DNA from: Saccharothrix sp. S26
Lineage (GTDB): Bacteria > Actinomycetota > Actinomycetes > Mycobacteriales > Pseudonocardiaceae
Direction: 5' to 3'
Length of the DNA stretch: 64,000 nt
Assembly (NCBI RefSeq): GCF_021390395.1
Contig: NZ_JAJUWT010000005.1
Span: 186,001-250,000, forward strand
The notes beneath the pieces were generated by a model. That model was given only the letters and a program-made list of their open reading frames with translations, had not been told where the DNA came from and searched no databases. This document shows, one piece after another, positions 1 to 8,061 of the stretch. Numbering within the stretch: the first letter of the stretch is position 1; the number at the start of each line of letters is the position of its first letter. Made by a program: the position numbers and the translations under genes.

Positions 1-568
1 CGCCGGCGAGCGCGCCCTTCGCCCAGTACCGCCGCTTCGGCTCCAGGAAGATCACCGGGTCGGGCGAGTCGATCGAGTCGCGCAGCAACCGGTAGGCGTC
101 GTCGGGCGTGCCCGGCGTGACGACCCGCAGGCCCGGCGTGTGCGTGTAGTACGCCTCCGAGGAGTCGCAGTGGTGCTCGACCCCGCCGATGCCGCCGCCG
201 TACGGCACGCGGATCACCACCGGCAACGACACCCGGCCGCGCGTGCGGTTGCGCAGCTTGGCCAGGTGGCTGGTGATCTGCTCGAACGCCGGGTAGGCGA
301 ACGCGTCGAACTGCATCTCCACCACGGGCCGCAGGCCGTTCATCGCCATGCCGATCGCGGTGCCGACGATGCCCGACTCGGCCAGCGGCGTGTCGAACAC
401 CCGCTCCTCGCCGAACCGGGCGGCCAGCCCGTCGGTCACCCGGAACACGCCGCCGAGCGCGCCGACGTCCTCGCCGAACACCAGCACGGTCGGGTCGGCG
501 GCCAGCGCGTCGCCCAACGCCCGGTTGAGCGCGCCGGCCATCGACACCTGGGACTCGACCGTCGTCAT
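1..568 (-). CDS. bkdB: Branched-chain 2-oxoacid dehydrogenase E1 beta subunit (3' end cut by window edge)
   Basis: This is the beta subunit of a thiamine-dependent E1 component that decarboxylates branched-chain 2-oxo acids (or pyruvate), feeding acyl-CoA starters for branched fatty acids. The visible N-terminal 189 residues contain typical E1-beta blocks: VFGEDVG near residue 31, FDTPLAESGI, MQFDAFAYPAFEQI and RVPYGGGIGGVEHH. The gene runs off the left end, so the C-terminal transketolase domain is not seen. Its ATG overlaps the stop of the E1-alpha gene by ATGA, showing translational coupling. Branched-chain rather than pyruvate specificity is inferred from the split alpha/beta arrangement and the divergent Lrp-type gene. 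Confidence 0.9.
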   Translation of the reverse strand, partial: MTTVESQVSMAGALNRALGDALAADPTVLVFGEDVGALGGVFRVTDGLAARFGEERVFDTPLAESGIVGTAIGMAMNGLRPVVEMQFDAFAYPAFEQITSHLAKLRNRTRGRVSLPVVIRVPYGGGIGGVEHHCDSSEAYYTHTPGLRVVTPGTPDDAYRLLRDSIDSPDPVIFLEPKRRYWAKGALAG

Positions 569-1638
569 GCCAGCTCCTCCCGCAGCGCTGCGGCCTGGTC
601 GCGCAGGTGGCGGGGCGTGGTGGCGTAGACGTGCTCGAACAGCTCGTCCGGCGAGGGCACGACGTCGACGTTCAGCTTCGCCCGCACGGATGCCGCGAAC
701 TCCTCGGCCTCGGCCGCCACCGCCGCGCGGCGCGCGTGGTCCAGCAGGCCCCGCGCGCTCAGGTACGCCTCCAGCCGGTCCACCGGGTCGCGGTCCAGCC
801 ACGCCGCGACCTCGTCGGACGTGCGGTACCGGGTGGCGTCGTCGGCGTTGGTGTGCGCCTCGATGCGGTAGGTGATCGCCTCGATCAACGTCGGCCCGCC
901 CGACTCCAGCGCCTCGCGCACGACCGCGTACACGGCGGCCACGTCGTTGCCGTCCACCAGCACGGACGGCACGCCGTACCCGATGCCCTTGTGCGCCAGC
1001 GAGGGGGCGGCGTTCTGCTTGGACATCGGCACGCTGATCGCGTAACCGTTGTTCTGCACGAGGAACACCACCGGGGCCTTCCACACGCCGGCGAAGTTGA
1101 GCGCCTCGTGCGTGTCGCCCTCGGAGGTCGCGCCGTCACCGAGCAGCACGAGCGCCGCGGTGTCCTCGCCCTTGAGCCGGGCCGCGTGCGCGAAGCCGAC
1201 GGCGTGCAGCGTGTTGGTGGCCAGCGGGGTGCACTGGGGGCCGACGCGGTGCTCGTAGGGGTCGTAGCCGAGGTGCCAGCCGCCTTGCAGCAGGGTCAGC
1301 GTCTCGGCCGGGTCGACGCCCCGGGTGACCAGCGCGACCGAGTCGCGGTAGGTGGGGAACAGCCAGTCGGTGGGGCGCAGCGCGAGCACCGAGCCGACCT
1401 CGCACGCCTCCTGGCCGCGTGAGGACGGGTAGACCGCGAGCCTGCCCTGCTTGGTCAGGGCCGTGGCCTGGGTGTCGAAGCGGCGGCCGACGACCATCCG
1501 GCGGTGCAGCTCGACGAGCACGTCGTCGTCGGGCATGGACAGCGGCGAGTCGTCCACCGGCGTGCCGTCCTTGCGCAGCAGCGACAGCGGTTCGTCGCTG
1601 GGCAGCAACGTCCGCTCGGGCGCGCGGGTGCGGGCCAT
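565..1638 (-). CDS. bkdA: Branched-chain 2-oxoacid dehydrogenase E1 alpha subunit
   Basis: Thiamine pyrophosphate-binding alpha subunit of the branched-chain 2-oxoacid dehydrogenase E1, about 357 residues, the usual length. The TPP-binding motif GDGATSEGD leading to NFAGVWKAPVVFLVQNNGYAIS is intact, and the phosphorylation-loop-like region RIEAHTNADDATRYR follows. The start is placed at 1638 because a GGAGGAG ribosome site lies five bases upstream; an in-frame upstream start at 1659 would bury that site. It is the first gene of the bkdAB operon and is transcribed away from an Lrp-type regulator 123 bp away. Branched-chain specificity is family knowledge plus context, not shown directly. Confidence 0.92.
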   Translation of the reverse strand: MARTRAPERTLLPSDEPLSLLRKDGTPVDDSPLSMPDDDVLVELHRRMVVGRRFDTQATALTKQGRLAVYPSSRGQEACEVGSVLALRPTDWLFPTYRDSVALVTRGVDPAETLTLLQGGWHLGYDPYEHRVGPQCTPLATNTLHAVGFAHAARLKGEDTAALVLLGDGATSEGDTHEALNFAGVWKAPVVFLVQNNGYAISVPMSKQNAAPSLAHKGIGYGVPSVLVDGNDVAAVYAVVREALESGGPTLIEAITYRIEAHTNADDATRYRTSDEVAAWLDRDPVDRLEAYLSARGLLDHARRAAVAAEAEEFAASVRAKLNVDVVPSPDELFEHVYATTPRHLRDQAAALREELA

Positions 1639-1761
1639 GGGCTCCTCCGGGTGTCTCAAGGGGCGAGATGGAGGGCATGGTCCAGCTCACACCGGCCAAT
1701 CTTCCAGATCCGGGCCCGGAATCCGGACGAATGGCCGCGCGGGCGGGTTATGGTCGGCCAC
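1639..1761. promoter_or_regulatory. Divergent promoter region of bkdAB and bkdR with a perfect palindrome
   Basis: This 123-bp gap separates the divergent bkdAB operon and the Lrp-type gene. At 1709-1720 it contains the perfect 12-bp palindrome TCCGGGCCCGGA, flanked by GA and AT-rich bases. Lrp/AsnC proteins commonly bind palindromes in the region shared with their target operon, so this is a candidate operator. No convincing -35/-10 pair was identified. Confidence 0.4.
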
Positions 1762-2253
1762 ATGACGGCACGGGCTGGACATTCGGCACCGCTCGACGCG
1801 CTCGACCGGCGCATCGTGGAGGAGTTGCGCGCCGACGGGCGGATGTCGATGCGGTCGCTGGCGGAGAAGCTGCACATCTCGCGGGCCAGTGCGTACTCGC
1901 GGGTGGAGCGGCTGCACCGCGACGGCGTCATCACCGGGTACTCGGCGGTGGTCGACCCGGAGCGCTACGGCTTCGGCATCTCCGCCTACGTCTACCTCAA
2001 GATCAGCCAGCACTCGTGGAAGGCCGTGCGGCAGCGGGTCATGGAGATCCCCGAGGTGTGGCACGGCGCGCTGGTGTCGGGCGACTACGACCTGGTGCTG
2101 CTGGTGCGCGCGCCGGACGCGCACAGCCTGCGCGACCTCGTGCTGTCCCGGTTGCAGACGATGCCGGACGTGACGTCCAGCCACACCGTGCTGGTCCTGG
2201 ACGAGCTGCCGGCGGGCGGGTCCGACCGCGACGGTCACCAGCCGAAGTTCTGA
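1762..2253 (+). CDS. bkdR: Lrp/AsnC-family transcriptional regulator, probable bkdR
   Basis: Predicted DNA-binding regulator of 163 residues. The N-terminal helix-turn-helix is visible in LDRRIVEELRADGRMSMRSL followed by AEKLHISRASAYSRVERL, and the C-terminal RAM/ligand-sensing domain includes SGDYDLVLLVRAPDAHSLRD. Lrp/AsnC proteins bind amino acids and often control the adjacent catabolic genes. The divergent placement against the branched-chain keto-acid dehydrogenase genes is the classical bkdR arrangement, so control of bkdAB is inferred. An in-frame ATG at 1750 is an alternative start; neither has a strong ribosome site. Its 3' end overlaps the convergent CAP-domain gene by 19 bp. Confidence 0.88.
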   Translation: MTARAGHSAPLDALDRRIVEELRADGRMSMRSLAEKLHISRASAYSRVERLHRDGVITGYSAVVDPERYGFGISAYVYLKISQHSWKAVRQRVMEIPEVWHGALVSGDYDLVLLVRAPDAHSLRDLVLSRLQTMPDVTSSHTVLVLDELPAGGSDRDGHQPKF

Positions 2254-2948
2254 GTCCAGTAGATGCCGTAGGAACCGCCGCGCGCCATGCCGACGCCCAG
2301 CGCCTTGAGCTTGCAGTTGAGGATGTTCGCGCGGTGGCCCGGCGAGTCCATCCAGCCCTTGACCACGGCCTCGGCGGTGCGTTGACCGGCGGCGATGTTC
2401 TCCGCGCCGGGCGCGGGGTAGCCGGCGGCCTTGACCCGGTCGACGAAGCTGCGCCCGTCCTGGGAGACGTGGTCGAAGTAGTTGTTGGCGGCCATGTCGG
2501 CGCTGTGCGCGCGGGCGGCGGTGGCGAGCCGGTCGTCGGCGGCCAGGGCGGGGCAGCCGTGCGCGGCGCGTTCGCCGTTGGTCAGCTCGACCACCCTGGC
2601 CTCGGCCGACTCGACCTCGGTCCTGGTCGGGGTCGTGGACGCCGGTGCGGGTGGCACGGCGCGCGTCTGCGGGGCCTTCGCCGGTTCGGTCCTCGGCGCG
2701 GCGGTCGTGGTCGTGGTGGCCGGAGCCGGAGCGGACGTCGTGGCGGCGGGCGTGGCCGGGGTGGTGTCCGGTGTGGTCGTCGCGGTGGTCGGCTCGGCGG
2801 TCGGCCCGGCGTCCGGCTGGGGCGTGGTGCGGGCCGCGGCGGTGGCGCTCGCCGCGATCAGGGCCATGCCGTCCGGGTGCTCGCACCCGGCCAGGGCCAG
2901 CCCCGCGAGGACGACGGCGACGGGCAGCACACTGCTCTTGCGCGACAC
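2235..2948 (-). CDS. CAP-domain (SCP-like) lipoprotein
   Basis: Predicted exported lipoprotein with a C-terminal CAP/SCP domain. From the GTG at 2948 the protein begins with a basic N-region, a hydrophobic stretch and the lipobox LAGC, so lipidation at that Cys is expected. A long Ala/Thr/Pro-rich linker follows, typical of cell-wall-spanning spacers. The last 115 residues carry CAP signatures: NGERAAHGCPAL, ARAHSADMAANNYFDH, GRSFVDRVKAAGY, PGAENIAAG, GWMDSPGHRANIL. The biochemical role of bacterial CAP proteins is not well defined. GAGG eight bases upstream supports 2948; an in-frame ATG at 2969 is an alternative. Confidence 0.82.
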   Translation of the reverse strand: MSRKSSVLPVAVVLAGLALAGCEHPDGMALIAASATAAARTTPQPDAGPTAEPTTATTTPDTTPATPAATTSAPAPATTTTTAAPRTEPAKAPQTRAVPPAPASTTPTRTEVESAEARVVELTNGERAAHGCPALAADDRLATAARAHSADMAANNYFDHVSQDGRSFVDRVKAAGYPAPGAENIAAGQRTAEAVVKGWMDSPGHRANILNCKLKALGVGMARGGSYGIYWTQNFGW

Positions 2949-3099
2949 GCGGAAAACCTCAATCTGCATTCGGCGGCTTTTCGGGCGCGGCGGCCGCCGT
3001 GCGCTTCTTCGCAGGGTAAGCGCACGCGGCCGCCGCACCGGAGGGGGAATCGGGCGGACCGGGCAAGGGGGGAGAGCGCTGCGGTCGACCCCGATTCCG

Positions 3100-3115
3100 T
3101 GGATAACCTTATCCA
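3100..3115. promoter_or_regulatory. 16-bp inverted repeat in the gap before the kinase/lipoprotein genes
   Basis: The sequence TGGATAACCTTATCCA has 7-bp arms around a CC centre. It sits in a relatively AT-rich patch (3090-3180) between the start of the CAP lipoprotein and the 3' end of the histidine kinase, about 150 bp upstream of the lipoprotein. Each arm resembles a DnaA box, but there is no origin context. An operator for the lipoprotein gene is the simplest reading, with low certainty. Confidence 0.3.
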
Positions 3116-3192
3116 GGAATGCGAAACTGTCAACGACGAATTATTTAAGGAACATTTAAAGGTCGCATCAGGCGCGGAAAAGGCGGACCCGG

Positions 3193-4473
3193 TCAGGCCG
3201 GCTCCTCCGCGCGGCCCAGCCGGAGCTGGACCCGCGTGCCGCCCAGCGGTCCGCGGTCGACCACGAGCGAGCCGCCGGTGGACTCCGCAGCCCGGCGGGC
3301 GATGTCCAGGCCCAGGCCGGTCGAGCCCGCGCCGCTGCTGCCCCGCCGCATCGCCGCCTCCAGGTCGGCGATGCCCGGACCGGCGTCCTCGATCACGATG
3401 ACCACGCGTTCGGGCTGGTGGAACAGCGCGACGACGAAACCGACGCCCTCGGGGGTGTGCCGGAAGACGTTGCCCAGCACGGCGTCCATCGCCGCGGCGA
3501 GGTCGCTGCGGGTGAGCGGGACGAGGGCGCGGCGCTCGGTGCCGCGCAGGTTCCACAGCCGCTGCTGGTCGTCGGCGAGGGCGGACCAGAAGACCAGGCG
3601 GTCGTGCACGACCTGGGCGGCGTCGCACCGGCCGCCGTCGGGGTCGTCCAGCTCGCGGCGGGCGGCCCGGATGAGTTCGTTCACCTCGCGTTCGAGCGCG
3701 TGCACTGCCTGGCGGACCCGGTTGGCGTTGGGATCCTGGCCGAGCGTTTCGGAATCGAGCCGCAACGCGGTGAGCGGGGTGCGCAGGCGGTGCGAGAGGT
3801 CGGCCAGGATTTCGCGTTCGTTCGCCACCAACTGGCCGATGCGATCGGCCATCCGGTTGAACGCGACGCCGGCGTCGAGCAATTCCGGCGGTCCGCTCGG
3901 CGCGACCCGCGCGGTGAGATCGCCCTGACCCATTTTGCGCGCGCCGTCGGCGAGCTCGGCGCTGGCCTTGACCACCCGCGCGCCGAGGCGGTCGGCGACC
4001 AGCACGGAGCCGAGCACCAGGGCCAGGGCGACACCGCTGAGCGCGAGCCACGCCTCCCGCACGCCGCGCGACAGCTCCGCGCGCGGCACGAACGCCTCCA
4101 CCACGGCCACCCGGCCCTCGCCCAGCAGCACGGGTTGCAGGTGCACGAGACCGGCCGGGATGAGCTCGGTGAACGCCAGGCCCTGCTCCCGGGCGGTGCG
4201 CAGCTGCGCGTCGGTCGCCACGGGCACGCCGACCACCTCGCCGTCGGCCAGGTGCACCGCGACCCGGCCGGCGGTGCTGGTGAGCGCCTGGCCGATCGAC
4301 GCCGGGTCGGAGGTGATCACCAGGACGGGCGTGAGCGCGCTCGCGAGGCGTTCGGCGTCATTGCGCGCGCTGTCCTCGGCGAGCTGGCGCACCACCAGGG
4401 CGAGCGGGATCAGGAACGCGAGCGCGACCATCGAGGTGACGGCCAGCGAGACGAGGGCGAGCGACCTCCTCAC
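3193..4473 (-). CDS. Two-component sensor histidine kinase
   Basis: Membrane sensor kinase of 426 residues. It has an N-terminal membrane segment (about residues 4-27), an extracytoplasmic region of about 120 residues, a second membrane segment (AWLALSGVALALVLGSVLVA), and a HAMP region. The HisKA phospho-acceptor reads DLSHRLRTPLTAL, and the ATPase domain has an N-box-like GNVFRHTPEG, then EDAGPGIADL and GSTGLGLDIA. The GTG start overlaps the stop of the response regulator gene by GTGA, so the two are translationally coupled. The stimulus is unknown. No neighbouring gene points clearly to a target. Confidence 0.93.
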   Translation of the reverse strand: MRRSLALVSLAVTSMVALAFLIPLALVVRQLAEDSARNDAERLASALTPVLVITSDPASIGQALTSTAGRVAVHLADGEVVGVPVATDAQLRTAREQGLAFTELIPAGLVHLQPVLLGEGRVAVVEAFVPRAELSRGVREAWLALSGVALALVLGSVLVADRLGARVVKASAELADGARKMGQGDLTARVAPSGPPELLDAGVAFNRMADRIGQLVANEREILADLSHRLRTPLTALRLDSETLGQDPNANRVRQAVHALEREVNELIRAARRELDDPDGGRCDAAQVVHDRLVFWSALADDQQRLWNLRGTERRALVPLTRSDLAAAMDAVLGNVFRHTPEGVGFVVALFHQPERVVIVIEDAGPGIADLEAAMRRGSSGAGSTGLGLDIARRAAESTGGSLVVDRGPLGGTRVQLRLGRAEEPA

Positions 4474-5150
4474 TCGGCCGCCGTGAGCTTGAACCCGACA
4501 CCGCGCACGGTGTGCAGGTAGCGGGGCTGGGCGGCGCGTTCGCCGAGCTTGCGGCGCAGCCACGACAGGTGCACGTCCAGCGTCTGGTCGTCGTGCCTGC
4601 CGGGCAGGTTCCACAGGTTGGCCAGCAGCTCGGCGCGCGGCACCACCTTGCCCTCGCGTGCGGCGAGGTAGGCCAGCAGGTCGAACTCCTTGCGGGTCAG
4701 GTTGAGCTCGCGGCCGTCCAGGCGGGCCTCGCGGCGGTCGGGGTCGACGGTGAGGCGGCCGATCCGGAACGTCGTCGGCGCGGAGTCCTTGCGCGCGCGG
4801 CGCAGCACGGCGGAGAGGCGGGCGGCGAGGTGCTCGCTGGAGAACGGCTTGACCACGTAGTCGTCGGCGCCGGCGTTGAGCAGCCGGACGATCTCGGCCT
4901 CGTCGTCGCGGGCGGTGGCGACGATGACCGGTACGTCGCACACGCCGCGCATCATCCGCAACGCGTCCGCGCCGTCCATGTCGGGCAGGCCCAGGTCGAG
5001 CACGACGAGGTCGAACCCGCCGCCGGTGATCTCCCGCAACGCCTCCAACGCCGTGCCGACCGGCAGCACCGCGTGCCCCAGACCGGTCAACGCCCGGCTC
5101 ACCGCCGACCGCACCACCGGGTCGTCCTCGACGAGCAGCACCGACACCAT
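4470..5150 (-). CDS. OmpR/PhoB-type response regulator
   Basis: Response regulator of about 226 residues. The receiver domain has the acidic pair VEDD, the phospho-acceptor Asp in VVLDLGLPDMDG, the Thr in IVATARDDE, and the switch Lys in DYVVKPFSSEHL. The C-terminal winged helix has LTRKEFDLLAYLA and QTLDVHLSWLRRKLG, with the terminal RGVGFKL typical of the OmpR class. It is the upstream partner of the coupled sensor kinase. Start chosen at the ATG at 5150; an in-frame GTG at 5159 is possible, and neither has a clear ribosome site. Confidence 0.94.
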   Translation of the reverse strand: MVSVLLVEDDPVVRSAVSRALTGLGHAVLPVGTALEALREITGGGFDLVVLDLGLPDMDGADALRMMRGVCDVPVIVATARDDEAEIVRLLNAGADDYVVKPFSSEHLAARLSAVLRRARKDSAPTTFRIGRLTVDPDRREARLDGRELNLTRKEFDLLAYLAAREGKVVPRAELLANLWNLPGRHDDQTLDVHLSWLRRKLGERAAQPRYLHTVRGVGFKLTAAE

Positions 5151-5200
5151 GGCGCGCACCGTAACGCGATCGGGTGAACGGCCGGCCCGCTCCCCCGGCG

Positions 5201-5752
5201 CTACCGCCGCACCGCGCGCTCCGGTTCCGGGAGGAACAACCCGTCCAGCAGCACGGGGATCGCGCGGTGCGGGTCGGGCGTCAGGTCCACGGCGGCCTGG
5301 AGCATGGTCAACACCACGAGCACGTCGTCGAGCACGATGTCGTGGCGCAGGTGGCCCGCCGCCCGCGACCGGTCGAACGGGCCGCGCAACGCGTCCAGCA
5401 GCCGGCGCACCTGCCCGCGCCGGTCGGGTTCGGGGAACCGGCGCAGCTCCTCGACCAGGGGCCGCATCCGCACCTGGTAGGCCATCACCGCCCGCAGCAG
5501 CGCGCGGAACGCGGCGGGGTCGTCGGCGGTGCGCTCGGCCGCCTCCACCAGCAGCCCCAGGTGCCCGCGCGCCACCGTGAGCAGCAACGCGCGGCGATCG
5601 GGGAAGTGCCGGTACACCGTCGCCTGGCCGAGGCCGGTGAGGCGGGCGATCCCGGCCGGTGACGGCGTCGTGCCGCGAACCACCAGCTCCTCGGCCGCGC
5701 GCAGGATCGCCGCCCGGTTCCTCAGGGCGTCGCGGCGTCGCGGGACGGTCAT
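5201..5752 (-). CDS. TetR/AcrR-family transcriptional regulator
   Basis: Predicted repressor of 183 residues. The N-terminal TetR helix-turn-helix is visible: NRAAILRAAEELVVRG, SPAGIARLTGLGQATVYRHFPDRRALL. The variable C-terminal ligand domain gives no hint of the inducer. It lies between a two-component system and a secreted esterase transcribed the other way. The 138-bp region it shares with the esterase is the obvious place for its operator, so control of the esterase gene is possible but unproven. The ATG at 5752 is the start that begins just before the HTH. Confidence 0.88.
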   Translation of the reverse strand: MTVPRRRDALRNRAAILRAAEELVVRGTTPSPAGIARLTGLGQATVYRHFPDRRALLLTVARGHLGLLVEAAERTADDPAAFRALLRAVMAYQVRMRPLVEELRRFPEPDRRGQVRRLLDALRGPFDRSRAAGHLRHDIVLDDVLVVLTMLQAAVDLTPDPHRAIPVLLDGLFLPEPERAVRR

Positions 5753-5890
5753 GGCGGCACCCCGGCGGAACGGTCGGAGGTTACTCGCAGGTAATGAGAA
5801 TAGCACCGGCTGTGATCCCTCGGAACGCCTTCGTAACGTCGGCGACCTGCCGCCTTCACCCAGTGATCTCCTCCGAGGAAGGGACCGGAC

Positions 5891-6664
5891 GTGCGCGGAC
5901 GTCTTCTCCGGGTCTTGAGCGCGGCGCTGCCCGCCGCCCTGGCCGTGATGCTGACCTCGACCCCGGCGCGGGCCGCCGCCGCGGTCGACTACGTCGCCCT
6001 CGGCGACTCGTACTCCTCCGGCACGGGCGCGCCGCCGTACCAGAGCGGCTCGTGCTACCGCAGTTCCCGCGGGTACCCGCAGCTGTGGGCGGACGCGCAC
6101 GACGTGTCGTCGTTCAAGTACGTCGCCTGCGGCGGGGCGACCACGCAGAGCATGACCGACCAGTTCGCCGCGCTCGACGCGGGCACGGACCTGGTGTCGA
6201 TCACCATCGGCGGCAACGACGTCGGGTTCGCCAACACCATGATCACCTGCGTCACGGGCAGCGACGCGAGCTGCGTCAACGCCGTGAACACCGGCATCGA
6301 GGCCGCGCGCACCACGTTGCCCGGACGGCTCGACGCCACCTACGCCACCATCCGCACCCGCGCGCCGAACGCCACCGTGGTGGTGCTGGGCTACCCGCAC
6401 CTGGTCGAGCCGGACGGCACGTGCATGAGCGCCACCAAGCGCACGGCGCTCAACCGCGGTTCCGACGAGCTGCACGCGGTGATCTCGGCCCGTGCCGCGG
6501 CCGCCGGCGTCCGCTACGTCGACGCCCGCGCGGCGTTCGCGGGGCACGGCGCGTGCGGCCGCTCGCCGTGGATCAACCAGTTCTCCCTGTTCCGCCTCGT
6601 GGAGTCCTTCCACCCCAACGCCACGGGCTACGCCCAGGGCTACCTCCCCCTCCTAACCCCCTAA
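5891..6664 (+). CDS. Secreted SGNH/GDSL-family esterase or lipase
   Basis: Exported hydrolase of 257 residues in the SGNH family, like actinomycete secreted lipases and esterases. A Sec signal peptide (MRGRLLRVLSAALPAALAVM then ARAAAA) precedes block I, YVALGDSYSSGTG, with the catalytic Ser. Block III is IGGNDVGF and the C-terminal Asp/His block reads SFHPNATGYAQGYLP. Paired cysteines suit an extracellular, disulfide-bonded fold. The GTG at 5891 is preceded by a GAGGAAGGGA ribosome site. The substrate cannot be told from sequence. The gene ends directly at a large inverted-repeat array. Confidence 0.92.
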   Translation: MRGRLLRVLSAALPAALAVMLTSTPARAAAAVDYVALGDSYSSGTGAPPYQSGSCYRSSRGYPQLWADAHDVSSFKYVACGGATTQSMTDQFAALDAGTDLVSITIGGNDVGFANTMITCVTGSDASCVNAVNTGIEAARTTLPGRLDATYATIRTRAPNATVVVLGYPHLVEPDGTCMSATKRTALNRGSDELHAVISARAAAAGVRYVDARAAFAGHGACGRSPWINQFSLFRLVESFHPNATGYAQGYLPLLTP

Positions 6665-6830
6665 CGCGAGAGTCCTACGTTCCCGCCGCGAGAGTCCTAC
6701 GTTCAGAACCACCGTGTCCTACGTTCAGGACCCCTGAATTCAACGTTCAGCCACCTACCGCTCGTCGTGAGCGTTGAATTCGGGGTGCCTGAACGTAGGA
6801 CTCTCGCGGCCTGAACGTAGGACTCTCGCG
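6665..6830. repeat. Array of five copies of an 18-bp motif in direct and inverted orientation, able to form a long hairpin
   Basis: The motif CGCGAGAGTCCTACGTTC occurs at 6665-6682 and 6687-6704, with a partial copy GTCCTACGTTCAGG at 6716-6729. Exact inverted copies lie at 6791-6808 and 6813-6830. Nested inside is a second inverted pair, GAATTCAACG (6736-6745) and CGTTGAATTC (6772-6781). The array fills the gap between two convergent genes, so it can fold into a large cruciform or a bidirectional terminator. The exact repetition of the motif suggests a dispersed intergenic repeat family rather than a simple terminator. Confidence 0.85.
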
Positions 6831-6840
6831 GGGGTGTGGG

Positions 6841-7572
6841 TTAGCCGATGGTGCGGCCGCCGTCGGCTTGGAGCAGTTCGCCGTGGACGTAGGAGGCACG
6901 CGGGGAGGCCAGGAACACGATGGCCTCGGCGATCTCACGCGCCGTCGCCGCACGGCCCAGCGGCGACTTGCGGCCCACCTCGGCCACGGAGTCGGCGGCC
7001 AGGGCCAGCGCGCCCTCGGTCTGGGTAGCACCGGGCGCGATCGAGTTGAACCGGACCCCGCTGCCCCCGAACTCCACGGCCCACGTCCGCGTCAACGACT
7101 CCAACGCCGCCTTGGTCGCCGAGTACGCCGCCCCGCCCGGCAACGCGAACCCGGTCGCGGACGTCGACACGTTCACCACGCTGCCCCGGCCACGCGCCAC
7201 CATCCCCGGCACGAGCGCCGCGGTCAGGAAGAACGGCGCCCGCACGTTCACGTCGAACAGCCGCTGGAACCCCTCCACGTCCTGCTCCACGGTCGGCGCG
7301 AACGGGAAGACGCCCGCGTTGTTCACCAGCACGTCCACCTCGCCGGACGCCTCCGCCAACGCCCGCACGGACCCCAGGTCCGCCAGGTCCGCCGCGACGA
7401 ACTTCGCCCGACCCCCGTCGGCCTCGATCGCCGCCACGGTCTCCGCACCGCGCGCCGCGTCCCGCCCCGTGACGATCACCGTCGCGCCCCCGAGCGCCAG
7501 CAGCCGCGCGGTCTCCCGGCCGATGCCGAGCGTGCTCCCCGTGACCAGCGCGACCTGCCCGTCAAACTCCAT
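6841..7572 (-). CDS. Short-chain dehydrogenase/reductase
   Basis: SDR-family NAD(P)-dependent oxidoreductase of 243 residues. It has the cofactor motif VTGSTLGIGRETA, then NNAG at about residue 81, the catalytic Ser in VVNVSTSATG and the YSATK catalytic pair. The C-terminal block is SPRASYVHGELLQADGG. The start at 7572 has the ribosome site GAGGTGGGG just upstream. It is divergent from an ArsR-type gene, and two copies of the same palindrome lie between them, so ArsR control is likely. The substrate is unknown. Confidence 0.92.
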   Translation of the reverse strand: MEFDGQVALVTGSTLGIGRETARLLALGGATVIVTGRDAARGAETVAAIEADGGRAKFVAADLADLGSVRALAEASGEVDVLVNNAGVFPFAPTVEQDVEGFQRLFDVNVRAPFFLTAALVPGMVARGRGSVVNVSTSATGFALPGGAAYSATKAALESLTRTWAVEFGGSGVRFNSIAPGATQTEGALALAADSVAEVGRKSPLGRAATAREIAEAIVFLASPRASYVHGELLQADGGRTIG

Positions 7573-7584
7573 GATCCCCACCTC

Positions 7585-7649
7585 GTTCGATGTTCGCTGA
7601 ACATCGAACAACCTACTCCTCCCAGTTCGATGTTCGCAAAACTTCGAAC
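7585..7649. promoter_or_regulatory. Two tandem palindromic operators between the SDR and ArsR genes
   Basis: Operator 1 at 7585-7609 has perfect 11-bp arms GTTCGATGTTC and GAACATCGAAC with a 3-base spacer. Operator 2 at 7625-7649 has the same left arm and AAACTTCGAAC on the right (two mismatches) with the same spacer. The two start exactly 40 bp apart, about four helical turns, which fits cooperative binding by a dimeric winged-helix repressor. They occupy the whole gap between the divergent starts. Confidence 0.8.
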
Positions 7650-7664
7650 GAATAGACTGGACCC

Positions 7665-8024
7665 GTGCGCCACGCCGACCAGAACCCGGACGTCGACCAG
7701 CTGACCCTGACCGACGTCCTCGCGGCGCTCAGCGATCCCCTCCGCGTCGGCCTGGTCCGCCTGCTCGCCGACGGCGAGGAGCACAACTTCGGCGACTTCG
7801 CCGTCCCCGTCGCCAAGTCCACGCTCAGCCACCACCTCAAGGTGCTCAACACGGCCGGCCTGACGTGGCGGCGCGAGGAGGGCACCCGCTGCTACATCCG
7901 GCTGCGCCGCGACGACGTCGACGCCCGCTTCCCCGACCTGCTCGACACCGTGCTCTCCGCCGCCGACCGCGACGACGTCGGCGGCCACGTCACCACGCCG
8001 GGCAAGCCCGCGGCCGAGTGCTGA
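7665..8024 (+). CDS. ArsR-family winged-helix regulator
   Basis: Small regulator of 119 residues. The winged-helix domain is seen as LTDVLAALSDPLRVGLVRLL, VAKSTLSHHLKVLNTAGLT and RREEGTRCYIRLRRDDV. Metal-binding Cys pairs typical of ArsR/SmtB metal sensors are absent from the recognition helix, so it may sense something other than a metal. The GTG start at 7665 follows two palindromes also serving the divergent SDR gene. Autoregulation and repression of the SDR gene are the likely arrangement, by inference. Confidence 0.9.
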   Translation: MRHADQNPDVDQLTLTDVLAALSDPLRVGLVRLLADGEEHNFGDFAVPVAKSTLSHHLKVLNTAGLTWRREEGTRCYIRLRRDDVDARFPDLLDTVLSAADRDDVGGHVTTPGKPAAEC

Positions 8025-8061
8025 GGTCCCGCCGGGCCGGTCCCGCCGGCAGGATGTCCGG

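Noticed and set aside
3100-3115. Paired DnaA-box-like arms as an origin element
   Set aside because: Only two overlapping, imperfect boxes, with no dnaA, dnaN or box cluster nearby.
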